Assembly: GCA_024636835.1 (NCBI GenBank)
Contig: JAGXGH010000079.1
Span: 1 to 64,000 of the forward strand
Source of the DNA: Verrucomicrobiales bacterium
GTDB lineage: Bacteria; Verrucomicrobiota; Verrucomicrobiia; Verrucomicrobiales; SLCJ01
Direction of reading: 5' to 3'
Length of the DNA stretch: 64,000 nt
The notes under the pieces are model-generated. The model was not told the DNA's origin. It saw only the letters and a list, made by a program, of their open reading frames with translations, and did not search any database. Below, one piece after another: positions 1 to 7,607 of this stretch; position 1 is the first letter of the stretch, and each line of letters opens with the position of its first letter. The translations under genes and the position numbers were made by a program.

Positions 1-2
1 GG

Positions 3-980
3 CTAACGATTTCTTTGATCACCCTGAGATTCCATCAGTTCGATCAATATGCGGTTAAACTCTTCGGCCGTATCGTAACCCATCCCGCGTAACTTTTGGT
101 CGAGCGCAGCCACTTCCACCATCCTCGCCATATCACGGCCTGGGGCCACCGGCAGTTCCACATACGGAATGTCGTGACCGAGCACTCTGAGAACGCTCCC
201 CTTCACCCCCAATCGCTCAATCTCCTTCATCTCATGCTGCGGAGTCATGCGTACGATGAAGTCCAAGCGCTTCTCCAGACGAATCTTCGCGATACCAAAA
301 ATCGCGGCAACATTGATCAATCCCAGCCCCCTCACCTCCATGTGTGCTCGTGCCAACTCCGGCGAGCGCCCGAGAACCTCCGTGCCCACAGCGCGCAGGC
401 GCACCAGATCATCCGCTACCAAACTCGCACCACGATCCAGCAGACCAACCACCGTTTCACTCTTACCCGTGCCACTCCGACCCAAAATCATCACACCAAT
501 CCCCTGCACGTCCACCATGCAGCCGTGCATCGATGTCGTCGGGGCGAATTCCCACTCCAGTGCCAGCGTCGCTTCGTTAATGAACTGCATCGAAATCATC
601 GGCGTACGAAACACTCCAATCCCCTTCTCATTTGCCATATCCACGAGTCGCGGCTCCAAGGATGCGCCACGGGAAATCACCAACATCGGCAAGTTCCTCC
701 GGCACAGCTCGCCAAAGCGCTCCTCTCTTTGCCGCGGACTCAAACTCCGCATGTAAGACATTTCCGAATTCCCCAACACCTGCACACGATGACGCGCGAA
801 ATAGGTGAAAAAACCCGCCAAGGCCAAGCCCGGACGGTTCACCGTTGGCTCGCCAATGGCGCGATCCAGACCCACCGCAGCGCCTTGCCGCTCGAGCGAC
901 AAACGCTTACCAAATCGGTCGAGAAACTCCGCAACAGAGAGCTCGGATATGCGGCGACCTTCTTCGAAATTCGTTTCCAT
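3..980 (-). CDS. hprK: HPr kinase/phosphorylase
   Basis: Bifunctional serine kinase/phosphorylase of HPr or an HPr-like protein, cytoplasmic, normally tied to carbon catabolite control. The C-terminal kinase domain has the P-loop GRSGTGKS (about residue 167) and the family signature EVRGLGLINV downstream; the N-terminal domain is also present, and the total of about 325 aa is normal. The reading frame is open up to 1034 with a GTG, but the ATG at 980 gives the usual N-terminus and is preferred; no strong Shine-Dalgarno sequence is seen. The stop codon lies at positions 3-5, so the gene is complete. In bacteria without a full sugar PTS, HprK often serves regulation; no ptsH is visible here. 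Confidence 0.93.
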   Translation of the reverse strand: METNFEEGRRISELSVAEFLDRFGKRLSLERQGAAVGLDRAIGEPTVNRPGLALAGFFTYFARHRVQVLGNSEMSYMRSLSPRQREERFGELCRRNLPMLVISRGASLEPRLVDMANEKGIGVFRTPMISMQFINEATLALEWEFAPTTSMHGCMVDVQGIGVMILGRSGTGKSETVVGLLDRGASLVADDLVRLRAVGTEVLGRSPELARAHMEVRGLGLINVAAIFGIAKIRLEKRLDFIVRMTPQHEMKEIERLGVKGSVLRVLGHDIPYVELPVAPGRDMARMVEVAALDQKLRGMGYDTAEEFNRILIELMESQGDQRNR

Positions 981-1081
981 AATAGCATGCGGGATTGGGC
1001 GACATACTCTATCACAGTAGACCCCATGCGCCACATTAAGAGATGACTGATAGACGCTCCATCATCAAGCCGTCATTCCAC

Positions 1082-1121
1082 AAAAAACGGCACAGCCACG
1101 CTCAAGCGTAACCGTGCCGTA
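1082..1121 (-). terminator. Intrinsic terminator after acpP
   Basis: On the minus strand a stem ACGGCAC / GTGCCGT encloses a second inner hairpin and is followed by a run of T. It lies just downstream of the acpP stop and upstream of hprK, so it separates the two transcripts. Confidence 0.8.
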
Positions 1122-1147
1122 GAAAAATCGTTAGCGAAGCCTTCGAC

Positions 1148-1384
1148 TTACTTGTTGGCTTCCACGAAGGTGATCACATCACCGACGGAAACAAGCTTCT
1201 CAGCTTCTTCGTCGGGAACGTCCACGCCGAATTCCTCTTCGAATGCCATCACCAACTCGACCGTGTCGAGTGAGTCAGCACCGAGATCGTCGATGAACTT
1301 AGCTTCTTTGGTTACTTGCTCAGGTGTGACACTGAGTTGCTCTACGATGATGTCTTTGACTTTTTGCTCGATGCTATCGGACAT
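1148..1384 (-). CDS. acpP: Acyl carrier protein
   Basis: Small acidic 78-aa carrier of fatty acyl chains in type II fatty acid synthesis. The phosphopantetheine attachment motif [11 protein letters not shown] is intact (serine near residue 38), and the four-helix acidic composition and length are typical. It stands alone here rather than between fabG and fabF; an intrinsic terminator follows directly. Confidence 0.97.
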   Translation of the reverse strand: MSDSIEQKVKDIIVEQLSVTPEQVTKEAKFIDDLGADSLDTVELVMAFEEEFGVDVPDEEAEKLVSVGDVITFVEANK

Positions 1385-1477
1385 AATAAGATTGATTACT
1401 GTGTTAAACGGAGACTACCCCTAGCTTTACCTGTGCCGCTTGGCAACAAAATAAAATGGCTAAATACCCCAAGCTCG

Positions 1478-2212
1478 CTACTCGCTCTTTATCGTCTCGT
1501 CTGTTGATTCCTCGGAGACCTCGGGTTTCTCTTCCTCAATCTCCTCGAGCTCGATCAGATCGCCGCGGAAACTCTCGATAATTCGGTTTAAAATCAAATC
1601 AGCCTGATAGGGCTCGGGCTTGATAAACCCACCGAACTTTAAACCGTCGATCTTTGCCGACCCTTTCAGGCTGGCACCATCATCAAAGCCAATCGTCGCG
1701 AGACCTTTGTTCTGCCATCGGCGGGTATCCACCTTTTTGATCGCAGAAAACGGCACTCGCATACCATTCGGCAGCTTCACCGCCTCATCATCCACCTCCA
1801 GGGTCTTGCGCAGTGAAACGAGGCAATACACCAAAATCCCCAGCGAGATCACACCCGTGCCTATCCCAAAATAAAGTTGCTCGGCAATCTTCGCATCATC
1901 GATTTTCTTCTCCGGTTCGAAGGTTTTCAGGTTCAGATCCCAATCGTTGTTCTTCGCCACTTCCACCCAAGCATTGAACTTCTTCTTCGACTCCTCTTCC
2001 TTACCGTCGGCCTTGAGCGCTTCCCACTCTGACTCATAGGCAAGATAGGTATCATAGATCACCCGCTTCTTCGGGTAGCCGACCTTCCAATCGTAAAAAA
2101 AATATGCCGAGAACCCAAAAAACATGGCCAGCATCATCAACATCCGCTTGGTGAACCAAGGAGTGATCTTTCCTACAATTGTGGGCTTTGGGGAGTCTGT
2201 GGTGTCGCTCAT
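1478..2212 (-). CDS. Hypothetical membrane protein
   Basis: About 244 aa from the ATG at 2212; an upstream in-frame start at 2299 would add 29 residues without clear character. One membrane segment lies near residues 23-40 (MLMMLAMFFGFSAYFFYD) and a second around residue 120 (GIGTGVISLGILVYCLVSL). The stretch between is charged and lysine-rich. The C-terminal half looks like a small PH-like beta domain (VDDEAVKLPNGMRVPFSAIK) followed by an acidic tail rich in Glu. No catalytic motif is recognised. It may be a membrane-anchored PH-like protein of unknown role. Confidence 0.75.
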   Translation of the reverse strand: MSDTTDSPKPTIVGKITPWFTKRMLMMLAMFFGFSAYFFYDWKVGYPKKRVIYDTYLAYESEWEALKADGKEEESKKKFNAWVEVAKNNDWDLNLKTFEPEKKIDDAKIAEQLYFGIGTGVISLGILVYCLVSLRKTLEVDDEAVKLPNGMRVPFSAIKKVDTRRWQNKGLATIGFDDGASLKGSAKIDGLKFGGFIKPEPYQADLILNRIIESFRGDLIELEEIEEEKPEVSEESTDETIKSE

Positions 2213-2342
2213 GAAAATGAATGGGGTATCAGTGCACAAAACACCGAATAACCTCGGGTAATTACCAAGCGCAATCCACGCGGTCAACAGCGAACGCAAA
2301 ACATTAACGCTCGTTTTTCAAAGCCACGCGCATTCATCCACC

Positions 2343-2390
2343 AAAAAAAACGCCCGCCGCCGGATGACTCCAGCGGCGGGCATTCAAAAA
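2343..2390 (-). terminator. Intrinsic terminator after peroxiredoxin gene
   Basis: Minus-strand GC-rich hairpin (GCCCGCCGC / GCGGCGGGC) followed by eight T, immediately downstream of the peroxiredoxin stop codon. Confidence 0.88.
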
Positions 2391-2398
2391 AAACTCAG

Positions 2399-3025
2399 TT
2401 ACTTCGACAAGTAAGCAGACACGCCACCGTGATCCGGTGTCATCGCATCATCGCCCTTCTGCCAGTCCATCGGACAAACTTCGCCATTGTTCTCAAAATG
2501 CTGGAGAGCATCGACAAGTCGAAGCGCCTCACGGATCGAACGGCCAAGCGGCATATCGTTGACTACCTGATGGCGAACCACTCCTTCCTTATCGATCAGG
2601 AACAATCCACGATAAGCAACCAATTCGCCTTCGACCACTATCTCACCGTGCTCGTTCTCCACATACTCGCCGGCAAGCACGTCGTAATCCGCGGCAATCG
2701 TCTTGTTGATGTCGGCGACCAATGGATAGTTCACCCCTTGGATACCGCCATTGTTTCGTGGCGTTTGCAACCACGCCCAGTGCGAAAATTCAGAATCGGT
2801 AGAGCATCCCACCACCTGCACACCACGCTTTTCAAACTCAGCCAACTCTTCCTGAAAGCGATGAAGCTCCGTCGGACAAACGAAGGTAAAATCCTTCGGA
2901 TAAAAGAACAACACAACGTAGTTCTTTCCAATGAACTGCTCGAGCGAGAAGTTTTCGATAATAGTTTCCCCCTTCACTGCCTTTGCAGAGAAAGCCGGCG
3001 CTTTTTTTCCAACGAGAACGGACAT
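2399..3025 (-). CDS. Typical 2-Cys peroxiredoxin (AhpC/Prx1 family)
   Basis: Reduces hydrogen peroxide and organic hydroperoxides in the cytoplasm using a pair of cysteines. The peroxidatic Cys is in DFTFVCPTELHRF (about residue 50) and the resolving Cys in GEVCPMDWQKG near residue 170, the arrangement of typical 2-Cys enzymes. The length of 208 aa with a C-terminal tail places it with the Prx1 branch. No AhpF or thioredoxin reductase lies beside it, so the reductant is encoded elsewhere. It is transcribed alone and ended by a strong terminator. Confidence 0.95.
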   Translation of the reverse strand: MSVLVGKKAPAFSAKAVKGETIIENFSLEQFIGKNYVVLFFYPKDFTFVCPTELHRFQEELAEFEKRGVQVVGCSTDSEFSHWAWLQTPRNNGGIQGVNYPLVADINKTIAADYDVLAGEYVENEHGEIVVEGELVAYRGLFLIDKEGVVRHQVVNDMPLGRSIREALRLVDALQHFENNGEVCPMDWQKGDDAMTPDHGGVSAYLSK

Positions 3026-3569
3026 GATCAGTGTGTAATGGCTTAGCCACGGTTACAACCCGCGAGCGCCGCACCATGCATGGGCATCCGCCAAATTCAA
3101 CTCATTCCCATTCAAAAAGGCGCTCAATCACCACAACCCCATTGCAAGCCACAAAACCAGCACACTGACAGGAGCAGGCATCAGGCATCAGGCATTAGTC
3201 GCAAGCGGGGGGCGTGTTTCGCTTCCAGACTGACCTTACAAAAATCCACTTCAATCCTTCAAATCTTGTAAATCCTGTCTAAAAATCTCTCCGCGCCTCA
3301 GCGTTTCCGCGCGAGAACCTGCCTTTTTCAATTCACAAAATTCGATAAATTGCCTAAGGGCCATCTCCATTGTATTCCGGTTCACGGTTCAGCCTTCTTG
3401 CACTTCCAGCTCTTCTTGTAAAAAAAACAGCACAACTCGGCGTAGCCGCAAGAAATGTAGGTTAGACGTGTCGGCTAACACCCCCTCTCCGGCGTATGAC
3501 CACGTGCCCGAAGGTTTTACGTGGAAGCCGCACTTTTTAACACCCTCCGACGTTTACACCCCCTCGTCC
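3026..3569. other. Intergenic region with repeat debris
   Basis: No convincing gene. It holds three tandem copies of the 7-mer caggcat (3175-3195), a low-information phrase around 3255-3315 of the kind seen in other gaps of this window (aatcttgtaaatcctgtc), and one copy of a 24-bp palindromic repeat (3456-3479). It borders the integron fossil. Confidence 0.5.
3456..3479. repeat. 24-bp palindromic repeat, copy 1
   Basis: The 24 bases found here recur exactly at 40006-40029, and about 12 bases upstream are also similar. The core is an imperfect palindrome: gttagac, five-base loop, ggctaac. No T-run follows, so it is not a usual terminator. GTTAGAC fits the GTTRRRY integrase-core consensus, but the second copy lies far from the integron. 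Confidence 0.7.
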
Positions 3570-3740
3570 TCAACCAGCTAAACAAAGCCCATCCAAAGGG
3601 CTGGTCACACCAAGTCCGTTTGCCCCCATCGAGACATGCAGGTAAATCTCTGTGGTCGTGATATCTTCGTGCCCGAGAAGTTCTTGGATGGTCCTCAAAT
3701 CCGTCCCGCTCTCGAGCAAATGCGTTGCAAAACTATGGCG
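3570..3740 (-). pseudogene. Integron-type tyrosine recombinase, C-terminal fossil
   Basis: On the minus strand, reading from about 3740 to a TGA at 3570-3572, the translation gives [19 protein letters not shown], then [17 protein letters not shown], then a tail with NGLGV and SPLDGL. These are the box II arginine/histidine, the LLGH motif and the catalytic tyrosine of tyrosine recombinases. The tail after the tyrosine resembles integron integrases (GLGVRSPLD) more than XerC/XerD. Upstream the frame is broken by a stop beside the RH motif, and the N-terminal two thirds cannot be found, so the gene is dead. An IntI-like gene pointing left with small genes pointing right is the standard integron layout. 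Confidence 0.72.
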
Positions 3741-4017
3741 TCACGTAAAAACCTTCGGTTACGTGGTTTCTCGGCTTCAATCGCGTGGGGCAAAGCCCTT
3801 ATACGCGACGATATCACAGTAGGAACGCATCTCCTTTAGCCAGCCCGAAAGAGAGCCTGATATACACACTCATCCTTCAGAAAAACCCTTGAAAACCCTT
3901 GCGTTACCGACATTTTTCCGGTTTTCTCAACCATGACTGCTCAATGGATATCACCTGCTGAGGTCATACGAATAAATAAACGTTCGGTGAAGAATTCAAA
4001 CCCTCAGCTGCCGCAAC

Positions 4018-4539
4018 ATGCAAGTTCCACAAGCGCGAATCTTTTACCTCAACCCAAGTGATTGGACTTGGTGGGTTTGGCTGGCAACAGCAATCCTGCT
4101 TACAATTGGACTCCTTGGCGTTCCAATTGGATTTCTTGTGGCGATCATCTTAACCCTCGTCCAGACCGTTGTCATTCTTTCGAAGGAACGGAATGTTGGC
4201 GCGTTCCCTGTTCAGCTTCGCGTAGCGTATCTGGGATTATTGATCGTTTGCTACCTTCCCGCTATGCGCTGGCTCTACTGGCTTCCAGCCGTTGGGACGT
4301 TTGCCCTCGTCATATTCGGATATTGCCTAATGGCCCGATGCCTCTCACTGCTGCCATGGAATAGCTCTGAGTCCTATTCCCTGAACCGGCTTCGCCGAAC
4401 TTTCTTCTCATCACCAGATTTATCCAGAGTTCCAGTCTCCTCGTCGGGAACTGGATGCGCAGGTGGCATGTGCACTATCGAGGCTCAAGTCATACCCCCT
4501 GAACCACATACCGAACAAGGCAGTGGTGGCAACGGCTAA
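4018..4539 (+). CDS. Small membrane protein, integron cassette type
   Basis: 173 aa with a Trp-rich start (DWTWWVWLATAILL) and four predicted membrane segments up to about residue 115, then a polar tail with CAGGMCTIEAQV. From memory, similar Trp-rich membrane proteins with a C-terminal CAGG-type motif occur in cassette arrays of other bacteria; this was not checked. The stop codon lies inside the attC-like hairpin at 4511-4565, as expected for a cassette gene. Function unknown; the conserved two-Cys motif could bind a metal, but that is a guess. Confidence 0.72.
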   Translation: MQVPQARIFYLNPSDWTWWVWLATAILLTIGLLGVPIGFLVAIILTLVQTVVILSKERNVGAFPVQLRVAYLGLLIVCYLPAMRWLYWLPAVGTFALVIFGYCLMARCLSLLPWNSSESYSLNRLRRTFFSSPDLSRVPVSSSGTGCAGGMCTIEAQVIPPEPHTEQGSGGNG

Positions 4540-4565
4540 CGCCGCGCCACACTTTGACGTTCGCC
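4511..4565 (+). repeat. attC-like recombination site
   Basis: A 55-nt imperfect hairpin. Outer arms CGAAC (4512-4516) and GTTCG (4559-4563) pair fully; inner arms around AGTGGTGGC and GCCACACT also pair, separated by a few unpaired bases as in attC L and R boxes. The loop holds ggctaacgcc. The right end CTTTGACGTT recurs at the next candidate (ending 5706). The terminal boxes deviate from the strict RYYYAAC/GTTRRRY consensus, so this is a likely but degenerate site. Confidence 0.5.
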
Positions 4566-4625
4566 AGAAGACTATGAAATACCCCGCTATAGCAGTGCTG
4601 TTTGTGGCGATACAAGTAGCTGCCA

Positions 4626-5081
4626 GTGGACAGCATGTTGAATCTGCTGCCGAGGATGATACTACAAAGGTCGATAAAGCTTGCTGGATGGCATGTGGTC
4701 CGTGATCCGTTCAAGAATTTGGATGAACGTCTGCTGCCGTTCTATGAGTTAGCAGACGGTCTAATGTGGGTTTTGGAAGTTGTGGACGATGAAGGATACA
4801 CCATGGTGGATGTAGGTAGCCCCAAATGGTTTGAAGTTACTGAAAAGCAAGTACGTGAGATTTTTGAGGAGCGTGTTCGGAAAAATCCTTCTTATTACGG
4901 GCTTCCAGATGAATTCAAAGATTATGATTTGCCTAATCTTGATGTCTTTGTGTTGTCGAGCTTTCTTGAGGACTTGTTGATGATTGCCGACATAAGCATA
5001 CCTAAAACTAGAGGTGATGAGCTTCCAAGCCATCTTGGCCCCCAAGATAAAACCGCCGAAGACGCCGCATCCGACCGCTGA
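4626..5081 (+). CDS. Hypothetical protein, possibly frameshifted cassette gene
   Basis: 151-aa frame, acidic, with no recognised domain. An overlapping frame from an ATG at 4574 (to a stop at 4703-4705) encodes a good signal peptide, MKYPAIAVLFVAIQVAASGQ, and then loses sense. The protein-like sequence GWHVVRDPFKNLDERLLPF continues in the frame given here. The simplest reading is one secreted protein of about 165 aa broken by a single-base frameshift near 4650-4690. It is the second gene to the right of the integron fossil. Function unknown. Confidence 0.5.
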   Translation: MDSMLNLLPRMILQRSIKLAGWHVVRDPFKNLDERLLPFYELADGLMWVLEVVDDEGYTMVDVGSPKWFEVTEKQVREIFEERVRKNPSYYGLPDEFKDYDLPNLDVFVLSSFLEDLLMIADISIPKTRGDELPSHLGPQDKTAEDAASDR

Positions 5082-5186
5082 CAGCGCTTGTGTTTGTCCG
5101 CGCTTTCTGTAGTCTCAGCATGTTCAACTGCTTCGGAGCTGATGGGTGATTCGAGTCAGCGGCGGATGGACTTTAACTCAAAGAAA

Positions 5187-5600
5187 ATGAAAACCATTTT
5201 TCTTATTGTATTTTGCACGCAGCTCCTGATGGTAGGTCTTGCTGCTGCTCAAGCTGAGAAGAATGACGGGGGAAGGGATGGACGAGAAAGGGCATTGCGT
5301 GATGTTGCGGCGGTCACGGCGACATTCGATGAGAAGAGTTCAGAAGATCTGATCACGTTGCTTGTTCCATCCAAGAATCCAAAGCGCTATGGTGGCTACG
5401 ATTACTTCTACGCGTCACAATTGAACAACAAGATCACTCAAGAACTTCGGCGGCGAGGAGAGAAGGCTAGAGCGACTCTTACGAAATACTTGGATTCGAA
5501 ATTGAAGGTTTACGAAGCCATTAATGGGCCTGGGGATACCGTTGGGACGCTATGTCGGCAACTGCTGCGCGAACTAGACAATGCCGAAGACGCGCCATGA
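5187..5600 (+). CDS. Exported hypothetical protein (cassette-type)
   Basis: 137 aa from the ATG at 5187, chosen because it opens a clear signal peptide (MKTIFLIVFCTQLLMVGLAAAQA). The frame is open upstream to a TTG at 5088, but that extension is not protein-like. The mature part is highly charged and helical (RDGRERALRDVAAVTATFDE; KARATLTKYLDSKLKVY). Its stop codon immediately precedes the CAAC of a second candidate attC hairpin. Likely periplasmic; function not recognised. Confidence 0.6.
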   Translation: MKTIFLIVFCTQLLMVGLAAAQAEKNDGGRDGRERALRDVAAVTATFDEKSSEDLITLLVPSKNPKRYGGYDYFYASQLNNKITQELRRRGEKARATLTKYLDSKLKVYEAINGPGDTVGTLCRQLLRELDNAEDAP

Positions 5601-5706
5601 CAACCCCTACCAGCCGCCGTGTTCCAATGATTTTTCGTAACTACAACCTCAACCCCGCGCTCAACGATCGCCCTCTGGTAGGGGCACATGCGCTTTGACG
5701 TTGCAC
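5598..5706 (+). repeat. Possible second attC-like hairpin
   Basis: CAAC (5601-5604) and GTTG (5700-5703) frame perfect 10-bp inverted arms, cccctaccag at 5604-5613 and ctggtagggg at 5675-5684. The right end carries gctttgacgtt, shared with the first site. The right arm has about 15 unpaired bases, unusual for attC, so the call is tentative. Confidence 0.35.
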
Positions 5707-5820
5707 CCTCTCAGTTCCGATGACCTTCCCTGATTACATCTCTAAGTCCGTCATCGAAGCTCACCCCCATTGGTGGGGTGTTTGCTCTTTTTACGCCTAG
5801 AATTCCGACCCAAACTCCTC

Positions 5821-6090
5821 ATGGATACTGCCAAGAAAATCGCCCGTTTCTACCTATTGAGTATCGACGCGGTGATTCGGTTGATAGGAACCTATTTGAT
5901 CACAGGATTGATGATCGCAGTTCTGGGTATTCTCCTGAATTCGATCAACTGGCTGTTTTTTGGGAGCTTTTCTACCGGGCCTCTGCATCTTTGGATCGGA
6001 TTGATTGCTCTACCTCCGATAGTGAGACTTGGGATTTTGGCAGGTGGGTTCTCGATACCTCAATTATTCAATCGAGAGGGAGGACGATGA
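5821..6090 (+). CDS. Small hypothetical membrane protein
   Basis: 89 aa from the ATG at 5821 (MDTAKKIARFYLLSIDAVIR). An upstream in-frame start at 5770 is less likely. Two or three membrane-spanning stretches (GTYLITGLMIAVLGILL and LHLWIGLIALPPIVRLGIL) make up most of the protein. No family recognised. It lies in the row of short plus-strand genes to the right of the integrase fossil. Confidence 0.5.
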   Translation: MDTAKKIARFYLLSIDAVIRLIGTYLITGLMIAVLGILLNSINWLFFGSFSTGPLHLWIGLIALPPIVRLGILAGGFSIPQLFNREGGR

Positions 6091-6190
6091 TCGTTGATAA
6101 ACAAGGCAAGCGACGACAAGTCACCAAGATGAATTGGAGCTTCCCACTACCGACGCACCCTACCTAACCTTGCCTCAACACATCGCGCTT

Positions 6191-6272
6191 GATATACGGC
6201 TTGCGAATAAAAATATGACTTTTCGCCGTGCACAAGTAGCTCTCGATGAACAAACACCGATCTCAGCTCTAC
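6191..6272. repeat. Dispersed intergenic repeat, copy A (truncated)
   Basis: Matches the left part of the family described at 18361-18464: a variable start, then gcgaataaaaatatgact and gccgtgcacaagtagct. The right end with the ccaagatttggt signature is missing. Confidence 0.65.
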
Positions 6273-6318
6273 TAAAAATTTCAGAACCGGATGACCATGT
6301 ATTTCAGTAGATAATATC

Positions 6319-6726
6319 ATGCAAATAGAAGTCTTCACCATTGCCGACGCCGCCACTATCAGTGGCGGCAAGCTCAATTTGTTGGGGTCGTTTGATAGGC
6401 TGATGGCGCGTCAGTTTCCCGCCCAACATCACGCCTGCGTTGTCGTCACAAAATTACGACTCTCTGACGATGACTCGGGTCACCATGAGCTCAGAATTCG
6501 GATTATCGACCCAGACGGCAATGATGTGATACAGCCCGCCCAAGCCCGTTTCTCCCCGCAGATCGAATTTGGGCAAAGCGGCCACCACACTCACCTATGG
6601 CACATTCATGGCTTCCCCATTCCTAAAGCAGGCGTGTTCTATATTGACGCCATCGTAAATGGGCGACTTTTGGCCAGGACACCTCTTTTCGTCGAAGAAG
6701 CAAAACCTCACCCGACTCAACAATGA
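6319..6726 (+). CDS. Conserved hypothetical protein (DUF6941-like)
   Basis: 135 aa starting MQIEVFTIADAATISGGKLN and continuing with LLGSFDRLMARQFPAQH. This N-terminal pattern (VFTIADAA, then LGSFD) matches, from memory, a family of small beta-rich cytosolic proteins of unknown function named DUF6941. The centre is a string of beta strands (HHELRIRIIDPDGNDV; GVFYIDAIVNGRLLARTP). It overlaps the next gene by 4 bp, so the two are probably translated together. Confidence 0.65.
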   Translation: MQIEVFTIADAATISGGKLNLLGSFDRLMARQFPAQHHACVVVTKLRLSDDDSGHHELRIRIIDPDGNDVIQPAQARFSPQIEFGQSGHHTHLWHIHGFPIPKAGVFYIDAIVNGRLLARTPLFVEEAKPHPTQQ

Positions 6727-7607
6727 GCACAGCAACAATGATCCTCAAAGCCACACTCCTACTGTTGACTTTATCTTTCGTAGGAGGTGTGAACGCCGCC
6801 CCTGAGAAGAAAGTCGTCAATGGCGTCACTTACCATATTTTGAAGACTCAAGCGAGTGCGGTCAGGGTCATCTGGAAAGACAGGAACGGGAAGCCGATGC
6901 GGACATTTCCTGAAGTCGCGCAATATCTCAAGGGTGAAGGAGTATCCGTATCCACCTTATTGAATGGTGGCATTTTCGAGCCCGGTGGTATTCCGAGCGG
7001 CCTGCTGATTCAGGATGAGAAGGAATTAAGACCGGTGAACAGAAAGGACGGCAAAGGGAATTTTTTCTTAAAGCCGAATGGCATCTTCCTTATTAGCTCC
7101 GAGGGAGCATCTATAATCAGCACTGAGGAATACCCACCGAAAAACGTGCGGCTTTACCAAGCCGTCCAATCCGGACCTCTTCTTCTCAGACACGGAAAGA
7201 CGCATCCTCGTTTTAACGCCCCGTCGGAATCGAGACTGCACCGCAACGAGGTTGGTGTATCTAAAAGCGGCAAGGTCATTTTCGCGATGACCGATTTTCA
7301 TTCCGCAAAGTTCCCAAACCTCTACGAGTTTGCAGAGTTATTCCGAAGCCTAGGATGCGAAGACGCCCTATTCCTCGACGGTGACATTAGCCAAATGAAA
7401 TCGGGCGATGAGATCACAAAACAGAGTAACAACTTTGGATCGATCAATCATCTCCTATCCGCTCAACCCGACCGGCTCCACCATCGACTCGAACGAGTTG
7501 ACCATTCTTCAAACTGGCCAGCGATTCGCGAACCGACATCACAGCCGGAATTCCCATCTCACGTGCTGTCACCGCACCATGCGACAATGGACCACCGCTC
7601 TCGGTGA
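6723..7607 (+). CDS. Phosphodiester glycosidase-like exported protein, 3' end replaced
   Basis: N-terminal signal peptide (ILKATLLLLTLSFVGGVNAA) followed by a DUF2233/NAGPA-like domain: LNGGIFEPGGIPSGLLI, VQSGPLLL, EVGVSKSGKVIFAMTDF and ALFLDGDISQMK correspond to the nucleotide-free, glycine-rich motifs of that fold. After NNFGSI (about residue 240) the last 55 residues are simply the antisense of the convergent PEP-synthase-like gene and look random. The natural end of the domain appears lost and the frame runs on until a chance stop, a sign of a recombination boundary at about 7440. Activity is doubtful. Confidence 0.65.
   Translation: MSTATMILKATLLLLTLSFVGGVNAAPEKKVVNGVTYHILKTQASAVRVIWKDRNGKPMRTFPEVAQYLKGEGVSVSTLLNGGIFEPGGIPSGLLIQDEKELRPVNRKDGKGNFFLKPNGIFLISSEGASIISTEEYPPKNVRLYQAVQSGPLLLRHGKTHPRFNAPSESRLHRNEVGVSKSGKVIFAMTDFHSAKFPNLYEFAELFRSLGCEDALFLDGDISQMKSGDEITKQSNNFGSINHLLSAQPDRLHHRLERVDHSSNWPAIREPTSQPEFPSHVLSPHHATMDHRSR

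Noticed and set aside
96..1046. Long plus-strand frames opposite hprK
   Set aside because: No conserved motifs; low-complexity His/Arg/Gln-rich translation typical of antisense of a real gene.
3456..3479. Intrinsic terminator
   Set aside because: The palindrome is interrupted and has no T-run on either strand.
5082..5186. attC site after the second cassette gene
   Set aside because: No paired boxes and no ctttgacgtt end found in this gap.
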